Origin: Moraxella sp. K1664
GTDB lineage: Bacteria; Pseudomonadota; Gammaproteobacteria; Pseudomonadales; Moraxellaceae
Length of the DNA stretch: 64,000 nt
Assembly (NCBI RefSeq): GCF_039693965.1
Contig: NZ_CP155576.1
Span: 372,001 to 436,000, forward strand
Direction of reading: 5' to 3'
Made by a program: the position numbers and the translations under genes. Within the stretch, counting starts at the first letter, position 1. Each line of letters starts with the position of its first letter. Under the pieces are notes generated by a model. That model saw only the letters and a list, made by a program, of their open reading frames with translations. It was not told where the DNA came from and did not search any database. Positions 7,734 to 17,400 of this stretch are shown one piece after another.

Positions 7734-10370
7734 ATGGCACACATTATGCTAAAACTTCCTAATATCTCTCAGATTTTTTCTAAAAAACCAAATAACAGCC
7801 CAAAATCCACCAACGAAAACCAACAAGAACCCCCCAAAAGAGCAGAGAATAAGCCATCGGCGTATCGGCACTTGTCAGGCAAAGGCTTATCCTTGGCGGT
7901 CAAGGCACAGGTTTTGGGCGAAGTGCCAGAGCTTGATGATGACATTCCCACCTTTTATGTTCTAAGAGAATATTCACGCTCTAACAGTCTGCTCGTGGAC
8001 ATCAAGACCCGAGAGCTGGATTTGCCATCTGCCCTTGCCAGTACGACAGTGGGCAAAGACAGCGAAAGTGCGTCAGTCATCTTTTTAAAACACCGTCACG
8101 GCTCGGACAACGTACCATCGCCACGTTTAGAGCGTTTGGTCAAAGCCTGCCTAGACGACCCCACGTTGCGTGTGCGACTCATCCCTGTGACCATCCTATG
8201 GGGGCGAGCCCCAAGTAAAGAAGACAGTCTGTTTCGCCTACTGATGGCGGACGAGTGGAACACACCAAGCATTCCCAAACAGCTCTTTAACATCAGTGTG
8301 ATGGGGCGTGATACGGTCGTACAGTTCGCCAGCCCCAAAGAACTACACACGCTCATCGAAGAGACCAAGCAGGCAGGCGAGAGCGACATTAACTCTGCCA
8401 TCCTAACCCAAACCATCGCCACCCGTCTCAAAGGCTTTTTGGACAAACAAAGAACGAGCATCATCGGGCCTGACTTATCCGACAAACGCAACATCACCGG
8501 CAAAATCCTAGCATCGCCCGTGGTACAGACCGCCATCGAACAAGAATCCACCACCACTGGCAAATCCATCAACGAAGTCAAAAAAGAAGCGGCAGGCTAC
8601 ATCGGCGAGATAACAAGCGACTACTCACACTCAGTCGTGCGGTTTTTTGACCACTTTTTGACGTGGCTTTGGGAGCGACTCTATGACGGCGTGGAAGTGC
8701 GTCATTTTGAGCGGGTGCGTAAGCTTGCCCCCGACCACCAAATCATCTATGTGCCATGCCACCGTAGCCACATGGACTACCTACTCTTGTCTTATGTCAT
8801 CTACAAACGGGGCTTGCGTATCCCTTACATCGCTGCAGGGGACAACCTAAATCTACCTATCGTGGGTGAGATTCTGCGAAATGGCGGGGCATTTTTTATG
8901 CGTCGTAGCTTCAAAGGCAATGCCTTATACAGCACGGTATTTAAAGAATACCTACACACACTCATGCAACGGGCTGTCCCCATTGAGTATTTCATCGAAG
9001 GTGGTCGCTCTCGCTCAGGTCGCCTACTACCACCCAAGCTCGGCATGCTTGCCATGACCGTAGGTAGTTATCTGCGTGACCCTGCTAAGCCCGTGGTCTT
9101 TGTCCCGACCTACATCAGCTACGAGCGGATTATGGAAGGGGCGACTTATGTGGGCGAGCTCAAAGGCAAACCCAAAGAGAGCGAGAACCTACTTAGTCTC
9201 ATCAAGACCGCCCAAAAGATTGAACGGGTGTTTGGCACGGTACATCTGTCCTTTGGCGAACCGCTACACCTGACCCACTTTTTGGATAAATTTAACGTCA
9301 AAACTGGCAAAGACACCCTAGCGTTAGGCCCTGACGAGCAAGCGGACAACGACAAACAAACCCACGCCATGGTTACCAACATTGGCGTCAAAATCATGCA
9401 AAACATCAACAAATCAGCGGTCGTCAATCCCGTCTCCCTACTGGCACTCGTACTACTGTCCACCCCCAAATCCGCCCTTGATGAAGCCCAAGCGATGGAA
9501 CAAATCGCCCTGTATCAGCGTATCGCCCAAGCCCTGCCCTATGACAGCGACACCTTTGTCACTGACATGAACCCCAAAGACATCTTGGCGTATGGCTTAC
9601 AGTTAGAACTCATCGAACGCACGCCCCATGTGCTAGGCGACATGATAAAAGTGGCGGACAAACAAGCCCCCTTGCTTAGCTACTTTAAAAACAACATTCT
9701 GCACGTCTTTATCCTAGCCAGTTTTATCGCATCACTGGTGCAACGTAACGGACGCATGTACCGTGATAAGCTAGAAAACATCAGCGAGCTTTTGTACCCC
9801 TTTTTACAAACCGAGCTGTTTTTAAAACACCCACAGCGTAGCATTAAGGATACCATTGGCGAAATTTTGGACGTGCTTATCAAAGAAAATCTGGTTGTTG
9901 AATGGGATGGCGTACTCATCAGTGCCCCCGAGACCAACTCGCCTGCCTACCAACAGCTCATCGTGCTTGCCGACCCTGCCCAACAGAGCCTAGAACGCTA
10001 CTTTATGGCGTTAACCCTATTATCCGAACAAGGCACGCACCGCCTAAACACCGAGCAAGTCGTCAATCTGTGCTACTTCCTAGGGCAAAGGGTGTCTGTG
10101 CTGTATGCCGATGATTTACCTGACATGTTTGACAAGGCGTTATTTACAAGCTTCTTAGACACGCTCGTCCGCATGGATTATGTGCAGATTGAGCCTGAGA
10201 CGGGCATGATTGATTTTGATGAACGCATTGACAAAATCGCCGAACATGCCAAATACGTCCTAAACCCTGACATGATTGAGCTACTGCGTCACACCGCCCG
10301 CCTAAATGACGATGAGATTGACAGCGTCATGGATGAGATGAATAAAAAGCGTAAATTTGGACGTAAATAG
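7734..10370 (+). CDS. plsB: Glycerol-3-phosphate 1-O-acyltransferase
   Basis: At 878 residues the protein is slightly longer than E. coli PlsB. The four acyltransferase blocks are in order: HRSHMDY (block I, catalytic His and Asp), GGAFFMRRSFKGN (block II), FIEGGRSRSGRLLPPKLGM (block III) and VFVPTYISYERIMEG (block IV). PlsB is an inner-membrane enzyme that puts the first acyl chain on glycerol-3-phosphate to start phospholipid synthesis. The N-terminal 40 residues are Lys/Asn/Pro-rich and not conserved in general. An AAGGA motif precedes the ATG at 7734. The next gene downstream is another acyltransferase. Confidence 0.97.
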   Translation: MAHIMLKLPNISQIFSKKPNNSPKSTNENQQEPPKRAENKPSAYRHLSGKGLSLAVKAQVLGEVPELDDDIPTFYVLREYSRSNSLLVDIKTRELDLPSALASTTVGKDSESASVIFLKHRHGSDNVPSPRLERLVKACLDDPTLRVRLIPVTILWGRAPSKEDSLFRLLMADEWNTPSIPKQLFNISVMGRDTVVQFASPKELHTLIEETKQAGESDINSAILTQTIATRLKGFLDKQRTSIIGPDLSDKRNITGKILASPVVQTAIEQESTTTGKSINEVKKEAAGYIGEITSDYSHSVVRFFDHFLTWLWERLYDGVEVRHFERVRKLAPDHQIIYVPCHRSHMDYLLLSYVIYKRGLRIPYIAAGDNLNLPIVGEILRNGGAFFMRRSFKGNALYSTVFKEYLHTLMQRAVPIEYFIEGGRSRSGRLLPPKLGMLAMTVGSYLRDPAKPVVFVPTYISYERIMEGATYVGELKGKPKESENLLSLIKTAQKIERVFGTVHLSFGEPLHLTHFLDKFNVKTGKDTLALGPDEQADNDKQTHAMVTNIGVKIMQNINKSAVVNPVSLLALVLLSTPKSALDEAQAMEQIALYQRIAQALPYDSDTFVTDMNPKDILAYGLQLELIERTPHVLGDMIKVADKQAPLLSYFKNNILHVFILASFIASLVQRNGRMYRDKLENISELLYPFLQTELFLKHPQRSIKDTIGEILDVLIKENLVVEWDGVLISAPETNSPAYQQLIVLADPAQQSLERYFMALTLLSEQGTHRLNTEQVVNLCYFLGQRVSVLYADDLPDMFDKALFTSFLDTLVRMDYVQIEPETGMIDFDERIDKIAEHAKYVLNPDMIELLRHTARLNDDEIDSVMDEMNKKRKFGRK

Positions 10371-10463
10371 CCAATTTATTGATTTACAAAATATTAAAAT
10401 ACACACTTCAATCTCAACCTAAAATGACAACTTATTGATTATTATGAAATTATTTTTTGGATT

Positions 10464-10490
10464 GTAGGGGCGAATCATATTCGCCCTTGA
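10464..10490. repeat. Short hairpin repeat (TGTAGGGGCGAAT type)
   Basis: GTAGGGGCGAATCATATTCGCCC forms a perfect hairpin around CAT (GGGCGAAT-CAT-ATTCGCCC at 10468-10486). A related, larger version lies at 61394-61465, so this is a dispersed repeat in an otherwise gene-free stretch (10371-10650). It may act as a transcription or mRNA stability element behind plsB. Confidence 0.6.
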
Positions 10491-10650
10491 TAAATCAATC
10501 ACTTGCATAAAGTTGAGAATGGGGTAATATGTTAAAATATTTTTGCTGGATAAATACATGGGGTAAATGGTAATTTGCCCCATAAAAGACACACCGATTT
10601 AAAGCGTGCTGCCTAGACATACCCCAAACCCCATTTTAAGGAAAATCCCC

Positions 10651-11292
10651 ATGGACATGAACGCCCTACCCACCATTGACCCCACCACCCTAGGCGACAA
10701 CGTCCCACGCAGGCGTGGCAAAATTGCCCCACGCCTTGCCCGTGCCTTTTTGGACAAGGCAGGCTGGCGTATCACAGGCGAGATTCCCAATGTCTCACAG
10801 GTGGTACTGCTTGCCGTTCCCCATACGTCCAACATGGACGGTGTGTACGCCATTCCCACCCTGCTGGCTCTTGATGTGGACATCAAATTACTTGGCAAAA
10901 AACAGCTTTTTAAACTCCCCATTCTGTCGCACTTTTTAAGATGGGCGGGGGTCATCGCCATTGATAGGGATAAAAAAGGCTCGGTATTACAAGCCAACAT
11001 CAACCGCTTTAAAACTGGCAAACCGCTCTTTTTGGGGCTGTCGCCTGAGGGCACTCGGGGCTACACTGATGAGTGGAAAACGGGCTTTTATTATCTGGCG
11101 GTGGGGGCAGGCGTGCCCATCTTGCCTGTGGCGATGGACTATAAAACCAAAGAGGTTCGCTTTATGTCCCTGTTTTATCCCACAGGCGATATTGAGGCGG
11201 ATTTGCCAAAGATTTATGCTTATTATGATGGTGTGATGGGCAGACATGCAGACAACATGTCCGGGCCATTGCAAAGGCGGTCAAAACCCTGA
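10651..11292 (+). CDS. Lysophospholipid acyltransferase (PlsC-like) family protein
   Basis: The 213-residue product has the acyltransferase HX4D motif in VPHTSNMDGVYAIP and the SPEGTRG block, followed by GFYYLAVGAGVPILPVAMDY. These are features of the PlsC/1-acyl-glycerol-phosphate acyltransferase superfamily. It lacks the long hydrophobic N-terminus of typical PlsC and probably acts as a peripheral membrane enzyme. The ATG at 10651 is chosen because AAGGA lies about 9 bases before it; an in-frame ATG at 10606 is less well placed. Substrate (phospholipid, lyso-ornithine lipid or other) cannot be decided here. Confidence 0.82.
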   Translation: MDMNALPTIDPTTLGDNVPRRRGKIAPRLARAFLDKAGWRITGEIPNVSQVVLLAVPHTSNMDGVYAIPTLLALDVDIKLLGKKQLFKLPILSHFLRWAGVIAIDRDKKGSVLQANINRFKTGKPLFLGLSPEGTRGYTDEWKTGFYYLAVGAGVPILPVAMDYKTKEVRFMSLFYPTGDIEADLPKIYAYYDGVMGRHADNMSGPLQRRSKP

Positions 11293-11372
11293 GTATCTGC
11301 CCCTTAGCATGCCGTCAATATGTTGGCAATACCATCAAAAAATCTCAATACCCATTCTCCCATCTGCTTTTA

Positions 11373-11418
11373 TACCATCTGCCCTCTTTGTGATATACCA
11401 TCTGCCCTCTTTGTGATA
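11373..11418. repeat. Tandem 23-bp direct repeat, two copies
   Basis: The 23-base unit beginning TACCATCTGCCCTCTTTG occurs twice back to back (11373-11395 and 11396-11418), just beyond the terminator of the giant adhesin gene. No function is evident. Confidence 0.7.
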
Positions 11419-11437
11419 CCAAAAGTGATGCCAAAAC

Positions 11438-11464
11438 AAAACGCCCCCAACTTGGGAGCGTTTT
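11438..11464 (-). terminator. Rho-independent terminator of the adhesin gene
   Basis: AAAACGC(C/T)CCCAA pairs with its complement across a short loop, and on the minus strand the stem is followed by TTTTG. It lies about 22 bases past the stop of the BapA-like gene. Confidence 0.75.
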
Positions 11465-11486
11465 GGTGGATATGGGGTAATACGGT

Positions 11487-14400
11487 TTAGATGACGTTGA
11501 TGCCTTGTTGGATAAAAATAAGGGTATTTTCATTACTGCCATCCCAATAAGCATTATAACCCTCAGGAGCTTTGCTGTTATCTTGGACAAACTTGCCCAA
11601 CGATCTCTTTCCGTTATCACCCAAGTCAACTGTGTCTTGGCTGGTGCCTTTGATAAACAGACCTTTATAGGACTGACCATTGATGATGGTAGCAGTATCA
11701 GCATTATTTATCACATCAGATATCTTGACATTTAATTTATGCTTGCGTCCGCCCAAGTCAATCATTTCCATGCCAGCAATGCTACTTAGATTCTGTGTAA
11801 TACCCTCACCGGTCATTTCCCAAAGATCATGACCTTTGCCGCCATCAAGAGAACTTCTAAGACCATCAACAGCCCCTCCTCGGACGATGTCATCACCCTC
11901 ACCCAACTTAATGGTCGTGCCTGTAAAGGATGATTTACCAACCAAGCCCACCTCTAAGATGTCATTACCACTACCCATGTCCACACTACCTACACCTGCT
12001 TGTCTGATGTAGTTAAACTTGGCATAGTCATCGCCACCACCCATGTTGATATAGCTATTATTTTGCAGATACCTCTCATTTTGTACCAACACATCATCAG
12101 CAGATCCAAAATTAAATGTCCCGGCGGAAATAACTTTATTCACGTAGACGGTATGTGGGATGTCTTGTAGATTTGTTGTTGAAGCGACGGTCGTTCCCGT
12201 CTTAGATGTGGCAGTGCTAAAATAGTCTCGACCATCCAAAGAGTCAAAATAAAAGAAATGAGACATATCCTCTTTGCCCAGTGCATTGCCAGCTTCATCA
12301 ATCACACCAAGACGTGCAAGTGGCACATCTTTCCCCTGATTACCAAATATTAATGCATCTTTTCCTGTTTCTGCTAACTTTTCTCCAAAGGGTAGAGTAA
12401 ACTTACCTTTATCATCAGCATAAGTACCAACATCACCTTTTGAGTAACTGCCACTGTCATCTTTATCAATATAGACAAAGCTGTTTGCTTCTGCAATGCC
12501 TGTGATTTGATTGCCCGATTCAACACTGGTGATAATAGGAGCACGCACACTTTGGTCAAGAGTCATATCAAGACTTCCTAGGGTGCTGTTACTATCATAA
12601 TCCTGATTAGGCTTAACACGAGCTTCAATCTTATATGACACACCTTGCCATACATCAGGTGCTGGTTTCAGATCAAAGGTTGCTTTACCTTCATTTGGAT
12701 TATTACCATCTTTCCATTTACCATTGTTTAGCCTATACTCCCACTTCGCTCCATTTGGGATGTTGGAGACAATAACTTTTGGGTTATTGGTGTACTGATC
12801 ACTATTACTACCCACCTGAGGGTTCTCTGAATAACTGTCTTTGTCTAGCCCTACAACTAGCTTGTCGTTATTCTTAATCACCGAAGATGTACTGTCTGTG
12901 GTAACGGTCGCACCTTTCGCATCTGACAGGGTTACTGTAAAGCCCTCTGTTTTTTCTACCATTTTGTCATCTTTGATCTTGACCTCGATGGTCTTCTCGG
13001 TTTCACCTGGGGCAAAGGTTAGCGTGCCAGAGGTTGGCTGATCATCAGCAAAATCACTATTATCGCCTGACACAGTGACAGGATTGTCGGTAGACCCTGT
13101 TAATGTCCATTTGACGGACGACTCTTTGTCGATGCCTTCTGTACGGGTAACCTTAAAGGTTACTGTGCCACCTTCGGTAACTTCGGTTTGTTCGGTAGTG
13201 ATTGCCAACTTTGAAGGTATGGTAATCTTTCTTTCGGCTATCTCTGAGACGGTCTCGCTTTGGTTACCTGCTTTATCTTTGATGAGCACATTTGCGATTA
13301 AGTTAGTACCATCTTTTGGAGCTTTGACTTTTACCTCAACTTTACCTGCTTTGATGTGTTCGTCGGTTAATTCTGTTCCTTCGTCATCATTATTGTTGAT
13401 CACCACAGTATCACCTGCTTTGGCATCGCCTGGCAGTCCAACGGTAATGGTGACGTTACCACTTGCATCAACCTCATCATCTGTGATCTTGCCATCATCG
13501 TTTTTGCCTATGGTTACCTCGGGCTTGGTAGGAGCTTGAGTGTCAATGACAATGGACAGTGCTTCACTGGGTTCGCTTGTGTTGCCTGCCGAGTCTGTCA
13601 CTGCTACGCTGACTGTATGGTTACCATCTGGGATGGGCTGCTTTGGTGTTAGCGTGGTGGTGCCATTGTTTTTCGTCACTTCCGCTTCGACAGGTTTGCC
13701 ATCAACCATTAGCACAGGCTCACCATCAGTAGGGGTTTTTACTGTGAATGATGGTTTGTTGTTTTTGGTGTTGTTGTCTGTATCAGACACACCTGTATCT
13801 GTCTGTGCTGTCATGTCAGGGGTCGCTGGCTTGGCAGGTGCAACGGTATCTGTACCCACATTACCTGCTTTGTCTTTGGCACCGATGGTGTTGTCAGCTG
13901 GGACTTTGCCTGCTGGGATGGTGAAGACACCCTTAGCATCAGAGACGATGGGCTTATCATTAGCATCAGTGATGGGTTTGCCAGCTTTATCGGTGATGGC
14001 AGTGTTAGGATCTGTTGTGCCTGTGACTGAGCCGTCATCTTGGCGAGTGCCTTTGACAGTTGGAGCAACAGTATCCACTGTGTAAGTTTCTGTGTCTGTG
14101 GCTGTGCCTGTTTTGCCATCTTTGCTTAGGTTAACTTTGGCAGTGGCGGTTTTGTTAGCATCTGCTTTGATGTCAGCAGATGGTACTTGGGCAGTATAGT
14201 TACCGTTAGTGCCTGGGGTTGCTTTGTATGGTTTGCCATTGACTGTGACTGTAACGTCTGTGACAGTTTCGCCATTTTGTGGGGTAACTTTGACAACAAC
14301 AGGAACAGTCGCTTTGTCTGCTTCGGCTTTATTGACAATGTCATCGCCTGCCACGGTGATGGTGATGTCTTTGTCAGTAGTTGTTGGGGTGAAGGTGTTG

Positions 14401-17400
14401 CTGGGTGCATCTACATTACCTGTACCCACATTACCTGCTTTGTCTTTGGCACCGATGGTGTTGTCAGCTGGGACTTTGCCTGCTGGGATGGTGAAGACAC
14501 CCTTAGCATCAGAGACGATGGGCTTATCATTAGCATCAGTGATGGGTTTGCCAGCTTTATCGGTGATGGCAGTGTTAGGATCTGTTGTGCCTGTGACTGA
14601 GCCGTCATCTTGGCGAGTGCCTTTGACAGTTGGAGCAACAGTATCCACTGTGTAAGTTTCTGTGTCTGTGGCTGTGCCTGTTTTGCCATCTTTGCTTAGG
14701 TTAACTTTGGCAGTGGCGGTTTTGTTAGCATCTGCTTTGATGTCAGCAGATGGTACTTGGGCAGTATAGTTACCGTTAGTGCCTGGGGTTGCTTTGTATG
14801 GTTTGCCATTGACTGTGACTGTAACGTCTGTGACAGTTTCGCCATTTTGTGGGGTAACTTTGACAACAACAGGAACAGTCGCTTTGTCTGCTTCGGCTTT
14901 ATTGACAATGTCATCGCCTGCCACGGTGATGGTGATGTCTTTGTCAGTAGTTGTTGGGGTGAAGGTGTTGCTGGGTGCATCTACATTACCTGTACCCACA
15001 TTACCTGCTTTGTCTTTGGCACCGATGGTGTTGTCAGCTGGGACTTTGCCTGCTGGGATGGTGAAGACACCCTTAGCATCAGAGACGATGGGCTTATCAT
15101 TAGCATCAGTGATGGGTTTGCCAGCTTTATCGGTGATGGCAGTGTTAGGATCTGTTGTGCCTGTGACTGAGCCGTCATCTTGGCGAGTGCCTTTGACAGT
15201 TGGAGCAACAGTATCCACTGTGTAAGTTTCTGTGTCTGTGGCTGTGCCTGTTTTGCCATCTTTGCTTAGGTTAACTTTGGCAGTGGCGGTTTTGTTAGCA
15301 TCTGCTTTGATGTCAGCAGATGGTACTTGGGCAGTATAGTTACCGTTAGTGCCTGGGGTTGCTTTGTATGGTTTGCCATTGACTGTGACTGTAACGTCTG
15401 TGACAGTTTCGCCATTTTGTGGGGTAACTTTGACAACAACAGGAACAGTCGCTTTGTCTGCTTCGGCTTTATTGACAATGTCATCGCCTGCCACGGTGAT
15501 GGTGATGTCTTTGTCAGTAGTTGTTGGGGTGAAGGTGTTGCTGGGTGCATCTACATTACCTGTACCCACATTACCTGCTTTGTCTTTGGCACCGATGGTG
15601 TTGTCAGCTGGGACTTTGCCTGCTGGGATGGTGAAGACACCCTTAGCATCAGAGACGATGGGCTTATCATTAGCATCAGTGATGGGTTTGCCAGCTTTAT
15701 CGGTGATGGCAGTGTTAGGATCTGTTGTGCCTGTGACTGAGCCGTCATCTTGGCGAGTGCCTTTGACAGTTGGAGCAACAGTATCCACTGTGTAAGTTTC
15801 TGTGTCTGTGGCTGTGCCTGTTTTGCCATCTTTGCTTAGGTTAACTTTGGCAGTGGCGGTTTTGTTAGCATCTGCTTTGATGTCAGCAGATGGTACTTGG
15901 GCAGTATAGTTACCGTTAGTGCCTGGGGTTGCTTTGTATGGTTTGCCATTGACTGTGACTGTAACGTCTGTGACAGTTTCGCCATTTTGTGGGGTAACTT
16001 TGACAACAACAGGAACAGTCGCTTTGTCTGCTTCGGCTTTATTGACAATGTCATCGCCTGCCACGGTGATGGTGATGTCTTTGTCAGTAGTTGTTGGGGT
16101 GAAGGTGTTGCTGGGTGCATCTACATTACCTGTACCCACATTACCTGCTTTGTCTTTGGCACCGATGGTGTTGTCAGCTGGGACTTTGCCTGCTGGGATG
16201 GTGAAGACACCCTTAGCATCAGAGACGATGGGCTTATCATTAGCATCAGTGATGGGTTTGCCAGCTTTATCGGTGATGGCAGTGTTAGGATCTGTTGTGC
16301 CTGTGACTGAGCCGTCATCTTGGCGAGTGCCTTTGACAGTTGGAGCAACAGTATCCACTGTGTAAGTTTCTGTGTCTGTGGCTGTGCCTGTTTTGCCATC
16401 TTTGCTTAGGTTAACTTTGGCAGTGGCGGTTTTGTTAGCATCTGCTTTGATGTCAGCAGATGGTACTTGGGCAGTATAGTTACCGTTAGTGCCTGGGGTT
16501 GCTTTGTATGGTTTGCCATTGACTGTGACTGTAACGTCTGTGACAGTTTCGCCATTTTGTGGGGTAACTTTGACAACAACAGGAACAGTCGCTTTGTCTG
16601 CTTCGGCTTTATTGACAATGTCATCGCCTGCCACGGTGATGGTGATGTCTTTGTCAGTAGTTGTTGGGGTGAAGGTGTTGCTGGGTGCATCTGCTACTGT
16701 AGCACTAGAATCACCACTCTTACCATTATTAGTGGTTTGATTGGCAGTCACATCAGAACCATCTTTAACTTTGTCAGCAGGTAGAGTGATGGTGCCATCG
16801 TCGTTAATGACAACGTTATCATCATCTGCCGTCCAGTTGCCATCTTTATCTTTGGTCACAGTAACGGTTTGCTCTTTGTCATCTTCATCCACATAGCTGA
16901 TCTCAACTTTTGTGGCATCTTTTGTTGGCTTGACTGTTACAGAGCCATCAGGATTGGCAGTCACATCAGGTTCGGCGATGCCATCTTTGGCGGTGGCATC
17001 TGCTGGGTCGCTGATGCCCACTGGCGTGGTTTGTTGTGCGGTGACTTTTGAGCCATCTTTAACTTTATCAGCTGGAATGGTGATGCTGCCATCATTACCG
17101 ATGACAACTTTATCATCATTTGATGTCCATTTGCCATTGTTATCTTTGGCGATGGTGGCAGTGTTTTGCTTGCCATCTTCGTCAGTGTAATTGATGGTGA
17201 CTTTATTTGCTTTATCTGATGGCGTAACTGTCACAGAGCCATCATCGTTGGCATTAATTTCTGGTGATGCAGGTTTGGCAGGTGTGGTGCCATTTTGGTT
17301 GTTAACAACCACTGGTACTTTACCACTGTCTTTGGTGCCCACAGTTTGCTCAGCAGTGGCGGTTGAGCCATCTTTAACTTTATCAGCTGGAATGGTAATG

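Noticed and set aside
13851..16692. Regular spaced repeats considered as a CRISPR array.
   Set aside because: The unit is 570 bases long, contiguous and coding; there are no short repeats separated by unique spacers and no cas genes.
14126..16784. Repeated open frames on other strands and frames inside the adhesin repeats.
   Set aside because: They recur exactly every 570 bases as shadows of the repeated coding sequence and have no ribosome-binding sites or protein features.
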